A stretch of DNA of 64,000 nt, taken from the NCBI RefSeq assembly GCF_001244735.1, contig NZ_LN868937.1, forward strand, positions 2,006,729 to 2,070,728, read 5' to 3'. This DNA is from Bacillus andreraoultii (lineage in GTDB: Bacteria; Bacillota; Bacilli; Bacillales; Caldibacillaceae). Positions within the stretch are counted from its first letter, which is position 1. Every line of letters starts with the position of its first letter. Below are positions 57,471 through 63,882 of this stretch, one piece after another. The notes under the pieces are model-generated. The model did not search any database. It was not told where the DNA came from and worked only from the letters and a program-made list of their open reading frames with translations. A program made the translations under genes and the position numbers.

Positions 57471-58459
57471 TAATTTTCGCCCCTTTCACCGATAAAAACC
57501 TTTTCTAGTTCGGCATATTCGGTAGATTCATATATTCGATTGAATCGCCAAAACAATTCGAAGGTCATATCATTTAAGGAATTAAGAACGCCGATTAATG
57601 GATATTTGTTTCCGTGAAAATCGCTTATATCTTTGTAAGCGAAATTTACGCCGCTTGCGTTTTTATGACCGCCGCCCCCAAGACCTTTTGCGATTGCCCC
57701 AACGTCAAAGTTCGGTTTGCTTCGGAATGATATTTTCTTGTAATTGACGTCGATTAAGGCGATTGCGTCCAATTCAAGTCGTTGTATTAATTCGTGGGCG
57801 ACCTCGGATTGATAACGTTCGGCAAATCCGATAGCGAATCGTTTTTCGTCCGATAGTTCGTAGACCTTTAAGCCCTTTTCGACTTTGTTCGTATAGTGTT
57901 CGATATTTTCTTCTTCAAGGTCTAACAATAATCTTTCGGCTTCGGTAAACTTAATTTGTGGATTCGTTAGGAAACGTTCTTCGAATCGGTCGATTCCGAT
58001 AAGGTAGTAAAGCCGATTCAATTCTTTAGATTTCGGTAACGAATGAATCCAACGGTCGTAATCGTCAACGTGAATAGCAAAGTCGCGATATTCTTCGTCT
58101 ATGTTTAAATGTTCATAGACTAATAGCGTTCCGCTTGCTTCAAGGTCAACCGTAGCCCAATCGTATTGTTCGGCAATCCATAAATTCGTTTTATGGTGGT
58201 CAAGTAATACTTTTTCGCCTTGGTAATTGTCTACTAGTTTTGCGGTTTCGGGTGTGATTCCTAAATCTGAAATAATGATTTTCGGAAATCCCGCGGTATA
58301 TTGTTCTTTGACGTTTTCAAGTGTTTTAGCAATCACTTCGTCGACGTTGTGGTAGCCGCAATAATACGTTTCGGCGTCCTTACCGAATACGGCTTTATGA
58401 ATAACACCGCAACCTATTCCGTCTAAATCGTTATGAGTGAACATAATTGTTTCGACCAT
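57470..58459 (-). CDS. DHH-family phosphoesterase (NrnB/YorK-like)
   Basis: 329 residues. DHH domain: FTHNDLDGIGCG (motif I), IIISDLG, LLDHHKT (DHH motif III), IHVDDYDRW (motif IV). DHHA1-type C-terminus with GLGGGGHKNASG. These enzymes degrade short oligonucleotides or single-stranded DNA ends; SPbeta also encodes a DHH protein. AAAGGGGGC precedes ATG. First domain order and length fit the NrnB-like group. Confidence 0.9.
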   Translation of the reverse strand: MVETIMFTHNDLDGIGCGVIHKAVFGKDAETYYCGYHNVDEVIAKTLENVKEQYTAGFPKIIISDLGITPETAKLVDNYQGEKVLLDHHKTNLWIAEQYDWATVDLEASGTLLVYEHLNIDEEYRDFAIHVDDYDRWIHSLPKSKELNRLYYLIGIDRFEERFLTNPQIKFTEAERLLLDLEEENIEHYTNKVEKGLKVYELSDEKRFAIGFAERYQSEVAHELIQRLELDAIALIDVNYKKISFRSKPNFDVGAIAKGLGGGGHKNASGVNFAYKDISDFHGNKYPLIGVLNSLNDMTFELFWRFNRIYESTEYAELEKVFIGERGEN

Positions 58460-58460
58460 A

Positions 58461-58769
58461 TTAGCAAGCCCCCTTTGCGTATTTGCGTCCGATTTTCCAA
58501 CGAACTTGATTCATTTCACCGAAATATTGGTCGGTTAAAAATTGGTTATATTGACGGAAATTGTTCAAGAATGTTTCCGCCGCTCTTTGGTCTTCCTTGT
58601 TTACTTGTTCAAAATAAAGTTTTGGCGTTAAACCGCTTTGATTAAAGTCCTGCATTTGTTTCGCAAAGAAATAAGCTGTTCCAGCCTTGTAACCTTCCCG
58701 TTTTTGTAGGAACTTTGAATATTCCTTGTATTGTGGGAAGATTTTCTTTTGTGATTTTAAGAACGTCAT
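58461..58769 (-). CDS. Phage hypothetical protein, 102 residues
   Basis: Basic, helical, aromatic-rich protein (SQKKIFPQYKEYSKFLQKRE, KAGTAYFFAKQMQDFNQSG) with no recognised domain. ATG 58769 is 8 nt after GGGG; TTG 58775 is too close. First gene of the longest unit (58769 to 55788), right behind element (b). Confidence 0.65.
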   Translation of the reverse strand: MTFLKSQKKIFPQYKEYSKFLQKREGYKAGTAYFFAKQMQDFNQSGLTPKLYFEQVNKEDQRAAETFLNNFRQYNQFLTDQYFGEMNQVRWKIGRKYAKGAC

Positions 58770-58797
58770 ATTCAAAACCCCTTTCCGATTTGTTACA

Positions 58798-58833
58798 AAT
58801 ACAAATGTTGAAAAATTAACGGGCTTTGTGACG
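58798..58833 (-). promoter_or_regulatory. Phage regulatory element (b)
   Basis: CGTCACAAA, 14 bp, CAACATTTGTATTT, placed between a terminator and the start of the DHH unit. Confidence 0.72.
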
Positions 58834-58850
58834 TCTTGTCCGAAAAAAAA

Positions 58851-58892
58851 TTTTAAAAAAAAATAACGCCGCCGTTTTATTAGGCGACGCTT
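58851..58892 (-). terminator. Phage terminator with stop codon in loop
   Basis: CGTCGCC/GGCGGCG stem and long T-run on the minus strand; the TAA of the 81-residue gene lies in the loop. Confidence 0.85.
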
Positions 58893-59125
58893 TGTTTTAA
58901 CAAACTATCAATCGTATTAATCGCGTTTTCATTCATAGCGATTCGATTATTAATATCAAGTCGTAATTGCTTTAATCTAATGATTTCGGCTTCGATAGTT
59001 TCGTAGACTTTCGCAAGTTCTTCGTTCCTTGACTTTAGTTGTTTAAGCGAAAGTTCCAACGAATGAAATACGTCCGTAGATTTTTGGTCTAACGCTTGAA
59101 ATTGTTTTTCTAAATTCGGCTTCAC
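58880..59125 (-). CDS. Phage coiled-coil hypothetical protein, 81 residues
   Basis: Fully helical, heptad pattern (LEKQFQALDQKSTDVFHSLE, LKQLKSRNEELAKVYETI). GTG start after AAGGGGG. Possibly a scaffold or regulator; no family recognised. Last gene of its unit. Confidence 0.68.
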   Translation of the reverse strand: MKPNLEKQFQALDQKSTDVFHSLELSLKQLKSRNEELAKVYETIEAEIIRLKQLRLDINNRIAMNENAINTIDSLLKQSVA

Positions 59126-59138
59126 GATTCATTCCCCC

Positions 59139-59369
59139 TTAATCGTCGTTTTCTTCGGATATACTAACTTCAAGGTCTAACGAAGGATTTTCGCTTTCTA
59201 TTCGGTCTGAAATGATTTCTTCAACGTCTGAAATTGTTCGCGTTTCGCCTTCGAAGATAATCTTTGGTTCTTCGTAGTGATAAATGAAATAAACAAACGC
59301 AAAGATTATGAATAGCAATCCTCCGCCAATAATCAAAATTTGTTCTTTCATTTCACTTAATTTTTTCAT
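59139..59369 (-). CDS. Phage single-span membrane protein
   Basis: 76 residues: short cytosolic start, one helix (ILIIGGGLLFIIFAFVYFIYH) and an acidic external or internal tail ending EENDD. AGGGGGACAAG precedes the ATG, which overlaps the previous stop by 4 bp. Function unknown. Confidence 0.68.
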   Translation of the reverse strand: MKKLSEMKEQILIIGGGLLFIIFAFVYFIYHYEEPKIIFEGETRTISDVEEIISDRIESENPSLDLEVSISEENDD

Positions 59370-59806
59370 CTTGTCCCCCTATGATTTTGGTTTTCGTATT
59401 GACAACGATTTGAACGTCTACCGCGAAGATAATGTTGTTCGGTCAAAACTTGCGGTAAAATATCGTTAGCTTGTTCGCGACGATACCGCGTTCTTAATTG
59501 CCGTTTGGTCAAAAAAGGATACTCGGTCAACTTTACCTTATCGGGTCTACCGTCCGTTAAATCTTCGTATAACAACCAATTAGCCAAGCGTTGAATTTGT
59601 ACGCCGTCGGGTTGCAATCCAATTTGGTCGATATAAGCGTCGGTAGCCGCGACAATAATCGCTTTTCTATCGACCAACGAAGGCGGATTCCCTTCGTCGT
59701 CCGCTATTAATAGCAATTCGGAAACAAGTTGTTCAAATTTATCCTTATAGTTACCGACAAACATTCCGGCGTAATAGTGTTTATTCTTCAGTTCTTCAAC
59801 CAACAT
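59366..59806 (-). CDS. Phage hypothetical protein, 146 residues
   Basis: Predominantly helical; YKDKFEQLVSELLLIADDEGN and VDRKAIIVAATDAYIDQIG followed by a very basic C-terminus (KRQLRTRYRREQAND, RGRRSNRCQ). A nucleic-acid-binding role is possible from the tail. AAAGGGGG precedes the ATG. Overlaps the sigma-like gene by 11 bp. Confidence 0.65.
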   Translation of the reverse strand: MLVEELKNKHYYAGMFVGNYKDKFEQLVSELLLIADDEGNPPSLVDRKAIIVAATDAYIDQIGLQPDGVQIQRLANWLLYEDLTDGRPDKVKLTEYPFLTKRQLRTRYRREQANDILPQVLTEQHYLRGRRSNRCQYENQNHRGTR

Positions 59807-60164
59807 TTTTGATTCCCCCTTTTGTCCGCAAGTAGTCTTTTTCGTATTCTTCCGAAATTTTTCTTGCGACGGCTTGCAACAACTGACCTACGGCTTGTTG
59901 GGTTATTCCTAACACTTCTCCCGCTTCCTGTTGCGTCAATTTTTCTTCGTAAACCAAGCGAATCGCTTCTTTTTGGCGTTTTGTTAGCGTCACCTTATCG
60001 AAGACCCTTTCGAAATCAACAAGTATATTAATAGCGTCGAAATCGCTTCGGTCTAACGCCGCGGATTTTACATATCTGTAATTTTGAAGCAAAGCCGCGA
60101 CCCCTTGCGGCGTTTCAAGTGGGAATTGAGTATCAAGTTTTTGTTGGTCGACCCTGTTGTTCAT
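59796..60164 (-). CDS. Sigma-70 region-4-like phage regulator
   Basis: 122 residues. The C-terminal half reads LTKRQKEAIRLVYEEKLTQQ and EAGEVLGITQQAVGQLLQAV, the sigma region 4 helix-turn-helix that contacts -35 elements. There is no region 2 for the -10 element, so it is more likely an activator or alternative-sigma fragment (like Xpf-type factors) than a full sigma factor. GGGGGCG precedes the ATG. It may read the CGTCACAAA elements in this segment (inference). Confidence 0.8.
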   Translation of the reverse strand: MNNRVDQQKLDTQFPLETPQGVAALLQNYRYVKSAALDRSDFDAINILVDFERVFDKVTLTKRQKEAIRLVYEEKLTQQEAGEVLGITQQAVGQLLQAVARKISEEYEKDYLRTKGGIKNVG

Positions 60165-60179
60165 TTAATCGCCCCCGCA

Positions 60180-60737
60180 TTATTTGATACCCCCTTTCGA
60201 TTCGTTTGCTTGTGCGAAGGCTTCTTCGACTTGGTCGACTAATTCGTCAATCGTTCCGTCGTTATCAATATCGAAATCAACGATATATTTGTCGACGTGT
60301 GTTTCTGTTTCGTGGTTCAAATGTTTCATATTGAAATTATCGCCCGCCGCTTTCGCCCGTTCGATTCGAATTCGGTCGTCGGCGTTTACGCGAATAATAA
60401 AGAACCCTTCTTCCTTCAACGCTTTATATTCGTTTGGTTGTCGAAGGTCGGTCACGATTACGCGTTCCTTGTTTTCCCGCTGGATTTGATTAATCGTAAA
60501 TCGAACCCAAACGTTCGGGTCAACTTGGCGTAAATATTGTCCAATATCTTGTAATAATCTTCGCGGCTTTGGTGCGTCGGGTGCGAATTCCTTCGGGAAC
60601 AATAACCGTCCGACTTGCCAAATTCCTTCTGCGAAGCGATACGACGTAAATCCGTAATTATCTTTGAGATAATCGGCGACCGTATCCTTTCCGCTTCGGA
60701 TTTTTCCGCAAAGTGCGATTTTGATTTGTTCCTTCAT
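60180..60737 (-). CDS. dNMP kinase-like P-loop protein
   Basis: 185 residues. Walker [10 protein letters not shown] near the N-terminus, [33 protein letters not shown] and [12 protein letters not shown] agree with T4 gp1-type deoxynucleoside monophosphate kinases and related phage kinases. It would phosphorylate dNMPs from host DNA breakdown. AAAGGGGGTTCGACT precedes the ATG; behind element (c). Confidence 0.85.
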   Translation of the reverse strand: MKEQIKIALCGKIRSGKDTVADYLKDNYGFTSYRFAEGIWQVGRLLFPKEFAPDAPKPRRLLQDIGQYLRQVDPNVWVRFTINQIQRENKERVIVTDLRQPNEYKALKEEGFFIIRVNADDRIRIERAKAAGDNFNMKHLNHETETHVDKYIVDFDIDNDGTIDELVDQVEEAFAQANESKGGIK

Positions 60738-60763
60738 AGTCGAACCCCCTTTTCGTATTGTTC

Positions 60764-60800
60764 AAATTAAAATGTTGTACGAAATCGGGGATTTGTGACG
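60764..60800 (-). promoter_or_regulatory. Phage regulatory element (c)
   Basis: CGTCACAAA, 14 bp, CAACATTTTAATTT, in front of the kinase-sigma-like unit. Confidence 0.72.
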
Positions 60801-60803
60801 GCA

Positions 60804-60838
60804 AAATAAAAAAGCCGCCGCAATTTGCGACGACTTTG
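60804..60838 (-). terminator. Phage terminator before element (c)
   Basis: GTCGTCGCAA/TTGCGGCGGC stem (one GT pair) and T-run on the minus strand. Confidence 0.82.
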
Positions 60839-60849
60839 TAATTCGGTTA

Positions 60850-61095
60850 TTATTTATCTAGTTCAACGTCAAGTTTCCAACTTAAATCGAATTTCTTCTT
60901 AGAAAGAATTTCGGCTTCTTCACGGTTTTTACGAATGATTTCAACGATTTCGGATTCGGATTTTGGCGATTTGATTGACTTACCATTTCGTAGGTCTGTA
61001 AGATATTGTTCGCCCTTACGGATTTGTTTTTCGTGCTTTTCGATTTCTGCTTCGATTCCTTTGATTGCAAATTCAAGGATTTCTTTTTCGTTCAT
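60850..61095 (-). CDS. Phage coiled-coil hypothetical protein, 81 residues
   Basis: Charged helical protein (EIEKHEKQIRKGEQYLTDL, EIIRKNREEAEILSKKK). ATG 61095 has AAAGGGG upstream; an ATG six codons earlier does not. Stands alone in a short unit between a GTAAAC operator-like site and a terminator. Confidence 0.68.
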   Translation of the reverse strand: MNEKEILEFAIKGIEAEIEKHEKQIRKGEQYLTDLRNGKSIKSPKSESEIVEIIRKNREEAEILSKKKFDLSWKLDVELDK

Positions 61096-61121
61096 TTCGA
61101 TTACCCCTTTCAAAATATGTA

Positions 61122-61136
61122 GTAATATTGTTTACA
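61122..61136. promoter_or_regulatory. GTAAAC operator-like site (f)
   Basis: TGTAAACAATATTAC on the minus strand, five bases after a possible -10 TATATT. One of a set in the phage segment. Confidence 0.5.
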
Positions 61137-61181
61137 TTTATAATATAACACGATTCGTCGTATAATGAAATAATTAAATAT

Positions 61182-61212
61182 AAAAAAAAATGACGGAATT
61201 ATTTTTCCGTCA
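61182..61212 (-). terminator. Phage terminator with stop codon in loop
   Basis: GACGGAA/TTCCGTC stem, nine-T run on the minus strand; the TAA of the 183-residue gene is in the loop. Confidence 0.85.
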
Positions 61213-61750
61213 AAACAATGTTGTTTTCTTTTAGATATTCTTCTTCTTCTTCGGGCGTTAGTAGACCCGTAGCTTTTCCGAGTGTTCCGTCTTGCCATTC
61301 CCAAATCGTGTTATGAACTTCGACCGCGTTCGAAAAATCGCCGTTCTTCCAAGCGGTCAAGGCTTCCCGATAGAATTCTTCGTTTGCGTAATCTTCTCTG
61401 TCCAACGTTCTAAGCATTTTGTCTATTTGTTGTTCCGTTATCGGCGTTAAGCCCCATTTTTGGTCGGCTTCGACTTTTTGGTGCGTCATTTCGTGGATAG
61501 TTTGCATAAAATCTAATTCGTCTACGTAAGCCTGTTTTCTCTTGCTTGATACTCTTTCGCGAATCTCGCTATGAGATACATTTTCAAGTGATTCGGCTTT
61601 AACAACTTCTTCTTTCGGTTCTTCGATTGGTTCGTTACTTTTCGCGTCCATAAACGCTAGTGAACCGAAAAGAACTCCGCCCCCAATTACTAGAACCCCT
61701 ACAAAAACAAGTATTGAAAGTCCCAAATATTTAAGAACTCTTTTAAACAT
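61199..61750 (-). CDS. Membrane-anchored protein, DUF6241-like
   Basis: 183 residues: an N-terminal helix (LGLSILVFVGVLVIGGGVLFGS), an acidic linker and a soluble domain with DFMQTIHEMTHQKVEADQKW and ITEQQIDKMLRTLDRED, the pattern I associate with DUF6241 proteins of Bacillus. Function unknown; may act outside the membrane. The upstream site is weak (AAGGGG then TAATTTTAA). Confidence 0.72.
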   Translation of the reverse strand: MFKRVLKYLGLSILVFVGVLVIGGGVLFGSLAFMDAKSNEPIEEPKEEVVKAESLENVSHSEIRERVSSKRKQAYVDELDFMQTIHEMTHQKVEADQKWGLTPITEQQIDKMLRTLDREDYANEEFYREALTAWKNGDFSNAVEVHNTIWEWQDGTLGKATGLLTPEEEEEYLKENNIVLTEK

Positions 61751-61765
61751 TTAAAATTACCCCTT

Positions 61766-62095
61766 TTACTTAATAGTTTCCTTGTTTAAGTCTAAATAAA
61801 TCGTATCATCATTTTTACGATACTTCAATACTAATACTAACATTGTTACTGCGGAAGCTAGATTTACGGTCAAGGCAAGGGTCGCCCCCATTACCCCCGT
61901 TCTTATCCAAGTATAAATAACGCTTCCCCAAGTAAAGAAGATATACCCGACAATTAACCACCAAAACGACGTACTAATACCCGAAACGTCCTTCGTTTTG
62001 AGTGTTCGGACAATCTGCGGAACATACGACGGAATCACACATATTGTTGAAAGCGTTGGGAACAAAGTCCAAAAAATAAAATCAAGTATCTTCAT
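61766..62095 (-). CDS. SemiSWEET/PQ-loop sugar transporter
   Basis: 109 residues with three membrane helices: TLFPTLSTICVIPSYVPQIV, SFWWLIVGYIFFTWGSVIY and LALTVNLASAVTMLVLVLKY, with the PQ-loop motif VPQIVRT.KTKDVSGIS between the first two. Half-SWEET proteins dimerise to carry sugars. Unusual for a phage. Four bases after the dUTPase gene, so co-expressed. Substrate cannot be predicted. Confidence 0.82.
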   Translation of the reverse strand: MKILDFIFWTLFPTLSTICVIPSYVPQIVRTLKTKDVSGISTSFWWLIVGYIFFTWGSVIYTWIRTGVMGATLALTVNLASAVTMLVLVLKYRKNDDTIYLDLNKETIK

Positions 62096-62099
62096 AGAA

Positions 62100-62531
62100 T
62101 TACACCCCCGTTGAACCGAAGCCTTTTGTTCCGCGTTCTGTTTCGTCTAACTCGTCAACGATTTCCGTTTCGATTATTTCTTCGTATTTCTTAAATACCG
62201 CTTGGGCTATTCGGTCGCCCGCTTTCACTTCGAACGGTTCGTTGCCTGCGTTATACAAGATAATTCCAACGTCGCCCCGATAAGTTGGTTCGATTGTTGC
62301 TGGTGCGTTTAATACTGTGATTCCGTGTTTCAACGCCAACCCGCTTCTTGGTCGAATCTGCATTTCGTAACCCCGTTCGGGTTGGATTGCGATTCCAGTT
62401 TTGAATAATTTTCTTTCGTTTGGTTGTAATACACCTTCGTCGATTGTGTAAAGGTCAAGCCCAACGTCGCCTTCGTGTTGTTGTTTTGGAATTACTGCGT
62501 TAGGTGATAATTTTTTGATTTTTAACTTCAT
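62100..62531 (-). CDS. dut: dUTP diphosphatase
   Basis: 143-residue trimeric dUTPase. All five motifs are present: GDVGLDLY (1), PRSGLALK (2), GITVLNAPATIEPTYRGD (3), RIAQAVF (4) and RGTKGFGSTG (5). It makes dUMP for thymidylate synthesis and keeps uracil out of phage DNA. AAGGGGGAATTAATT precedes the ATG. Confidence 0.95.
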   Translation of the reverse strand: MKLKIKKLSPNAVIPKQQHEGDVGLDLYTIDEGVLQPNERKLFKTGIAIQPERGYEMQIRPRSGLALKHGITVLNAPATIEPTYRGDVGIILYNAGNEPFEVKAGDRIAQAVFKKYEEIIETEIVDELDETERGTKGFGSTGV

Positions 62532-62554
62532 AATTAATTCCCCCTTAATTGTTT

Positions 62555-63064
62555 TTAGGAAGCACTATGGAAATATTTCTTCCTTGCTTCGATAGCCGCT
62601 TGATTGGCTTCTTCGATAGTTTTAAAAGTACCAACGTAAATCCTTCTTCCGTTCTTAACAAGGCGGACGTACCAAGTTCCGCTATTGGTTCGGTAAACAT
62701 TTCGCAAGCCCGAACTTCGATTGTTCTTTTGTGCCGACTTACGATTTTGTCCGTTTTCCGACCTAGAAACGGAGATAAGATTTTCGCGGCGATTGTCTAA
62801 CGTACAATGGTTGTAATGGTCTACGACGGTATTCGGCGGATTTTGTGCGATAATCTGATGAAGATAAATCGTAACACCGCCGATATTAGTTCCGACGTAG
62901 ATTTTCGGTTCTTCATTTGACCCAACGTTCATAGCATACCAACGACCTTGAATCGAAGACACCTTTGGAAGGTCTTCGGTCGATATTAACGTTGTGGTCG
63001 ATTCCCCCTTATATCGAAGGAAGATAACCGTCACGTCGCCACGAATTTCGAATTTATTCTTCAT
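62555..63064 (-). CDS. HNH-AP2 homing-type endonuclease
   Basis: About 170 residues. HNH_3-type motif VVDHYNHCTLDNRRENLISV in the middle is followed by an AP2/ERF DNA-binding domain at the C-terminus: GLRNVYRTNSGTWYVRLVKN, GRRIYVGTFKTIEEANQAA. This fusion is typical of phage free-standing homing endonucleases. AAGGGG lies 9 nt before ATG 63064. No intron boundary was recognised beside it. Confidence 0.88.
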   Translation of the reverse strand: MKNKFEIRGDVTVIFLRYKGESTTTLISTEDLPKVSSIQGRWYAMNVGSNEEPKIYVGTNIGGVTIYLHQIIAQNPPNTVVDHYNHCTLDNRRENLISVSRSENGQNRKSAQKNNRSSGLRNVYRTNSGTWYVRLVKNGRRIYVGTFKTIEEANQAAIEARKKYFHSAS

Positions 63065-63082
63065 TCGCAACAACCCCTTGTA

Positions 63083-63096
63083 GTCTTGTTTACACT
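63083..63096. promoter_or_regulatory. GTAAAC operator-like site (d)
   Basis: TGTAAACAAGACTAC on the minus strand, directly after element (d). Confidence 0.5.
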
Positions 63097-63130
63097 TATA
63101 AATGTTGTGACTTTGGGGTTGTTTGTGACG
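63094..63130 (-). promoter_or_regulatory. Phage regulatory element (d)
   Basis: CGTCACAAA, 14 bp, CAACATTTATAAG, ahead of the HNH-AP2/dUTPase unit. Confidence 0.72.
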
Positions 63131-63136
63131 GCTAAA

Positions 63137-63170
63137 TTAAAAACGCCCGAACTTTTTGTTCGGGACGTTA
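63137..63170 (-). terminator. Phage terminator before element (d)
   Basis: AACGTCCCGAAC against GTTCGGGCGTT, T-run on the minus strand. Confidence 0.85.
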
Positions 63171-63186
63171 TCTATTATTATTCGAC

Positions 63187-63492
63187 TTAATGTACTTCTT
63201 GTTCTACTTCTTGTTCTACTACTTCGTTATCTTCGCTATCGTCGTCGTCATCTTCTTCGTCCTCGTCGTGTTCGTCGTCGTGTTCTTGACGATATTGTAC
63301 TATTCTTTCGTTCTTTTGAATCGCCCGTAACGCTAGTTCTAATCGGTCGAACTCTTTATACATTTTCAATTCGTGATATTGCGATTTCAGTTCGTCGCCT
63401 TCTTTTCTGTACTGTTGCGTTAGGCAACGGCTTCTCTTAAAGGAATTAATCGCTTGAAATGCTTCTCGGCAAAGTTCGAGATTTGTTTTCAT
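63187..63492 (-). CDS. Phage protein with highly acidic tail
   Basis: 101 residues. The first 70 are helical and basic; the last 30 are almost all Asp and Glu (EHDDEHDEDEEDDDDDSEDN). Such tails mimic DNA in some phage inhibitors of host DNA-binding proteins, but nothing else supports that here. AAGGGAG precedes the ATG and a SigA-type promoter lies upstream, unlike most neighbours. Confidence 0.68.
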   Translation of the reverse strand: MKTNLELCREAFQAINSFKRSRCLTQQYRKEGDELKSQYHELKMYKEFDRLELALRAIQKNERIVQYRQEHDDEHDEDEEDDDDDSEDNEVVEQEVEQEVH

Positions 63493-63508
63493 GTAATCTT
63501 CTCCCTTC

Positions 63509-63523
63509 GTAATCTTGTTTACA
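63509..63523. promoter_or_regulatory. GTAAAC operator-like site (e, start side)
   Basis: TGTAAACAAGATTAC on the minus strand, five bases after TATAAT, so around the transcription start. Confidence 0.6.
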
Positions 63524-63528
63524 ATTAT

Positions 63529-63557
63529 ATTATATGCCAGTTTTCGACAATCGTCAA
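63529..63557 (-). promoter_or_regulatory. SigA-type phage promoter (e)
   Basis: TTGACG, 17-bp spacer, TATAAT; a second GTAAAC-type site (63557-63568) overlaps its -35 box. This would be active with host polymerase alone and repressible. Confidence 0.8.
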
Positions 63558-63583
63558 CAAGTTTACATTAAAAATTTTGATAA

Positions 63584-63611
63584 AATAAAAAAGGACGGCA
63601 ATTCCGTCCAA
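63584..63611 (-). terminator. Phage terminator
   Basis: GGACGG/CCGTCC stem, T-run TTTTTTATTTTAT on the minus strand, right after the 90-residue gene. Confidence 0.82.
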
Positions 63612-63881
63612 TCAAAGTTCTTCGATATTTTCGATTACTTTCGTCATATTCACCGTTCCGTCAACGAAATCCATTCGGGCAACGTAGACGGGTTCAACTT
63701 CCCGTTCTATTCCGCCAAGGTTATCGTCGCGAATCGTAATTCTGCCCGTTTCTATAAAACTTTCGTAAACTGCGTCGCGGTCTTCTTCGTAAGCATAACT
63801 GTGAACGTGCGGCATTTTATTAATAGATTCCGTAAACATTATCGCGAAAGGTAAATTTTCCGGCATTGGTTTCATTTCCAT
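63612..63881 (-). CDS. Phage hypothetical protein, 90 residues
   Basis: Mixed alpha-beta protein, no domain recognised (MKPMPENLPFAIMFTESIN, DRDAVYESFIETGRITIRDD). ATG 63881 follows AAAGGGGG; it is one base after the stop of the upstream gene. Confidence 0.66.
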   Translation of the reverse strand: MEMKPMPENLPFAIMFTESINKMPHVHSYAYEEDRDAVYESFIETGRITIRDDNLGGIEREVEPVYVARMDFVDGTVNMTKVIENIEEL

Positions 63882-63882
63882 A

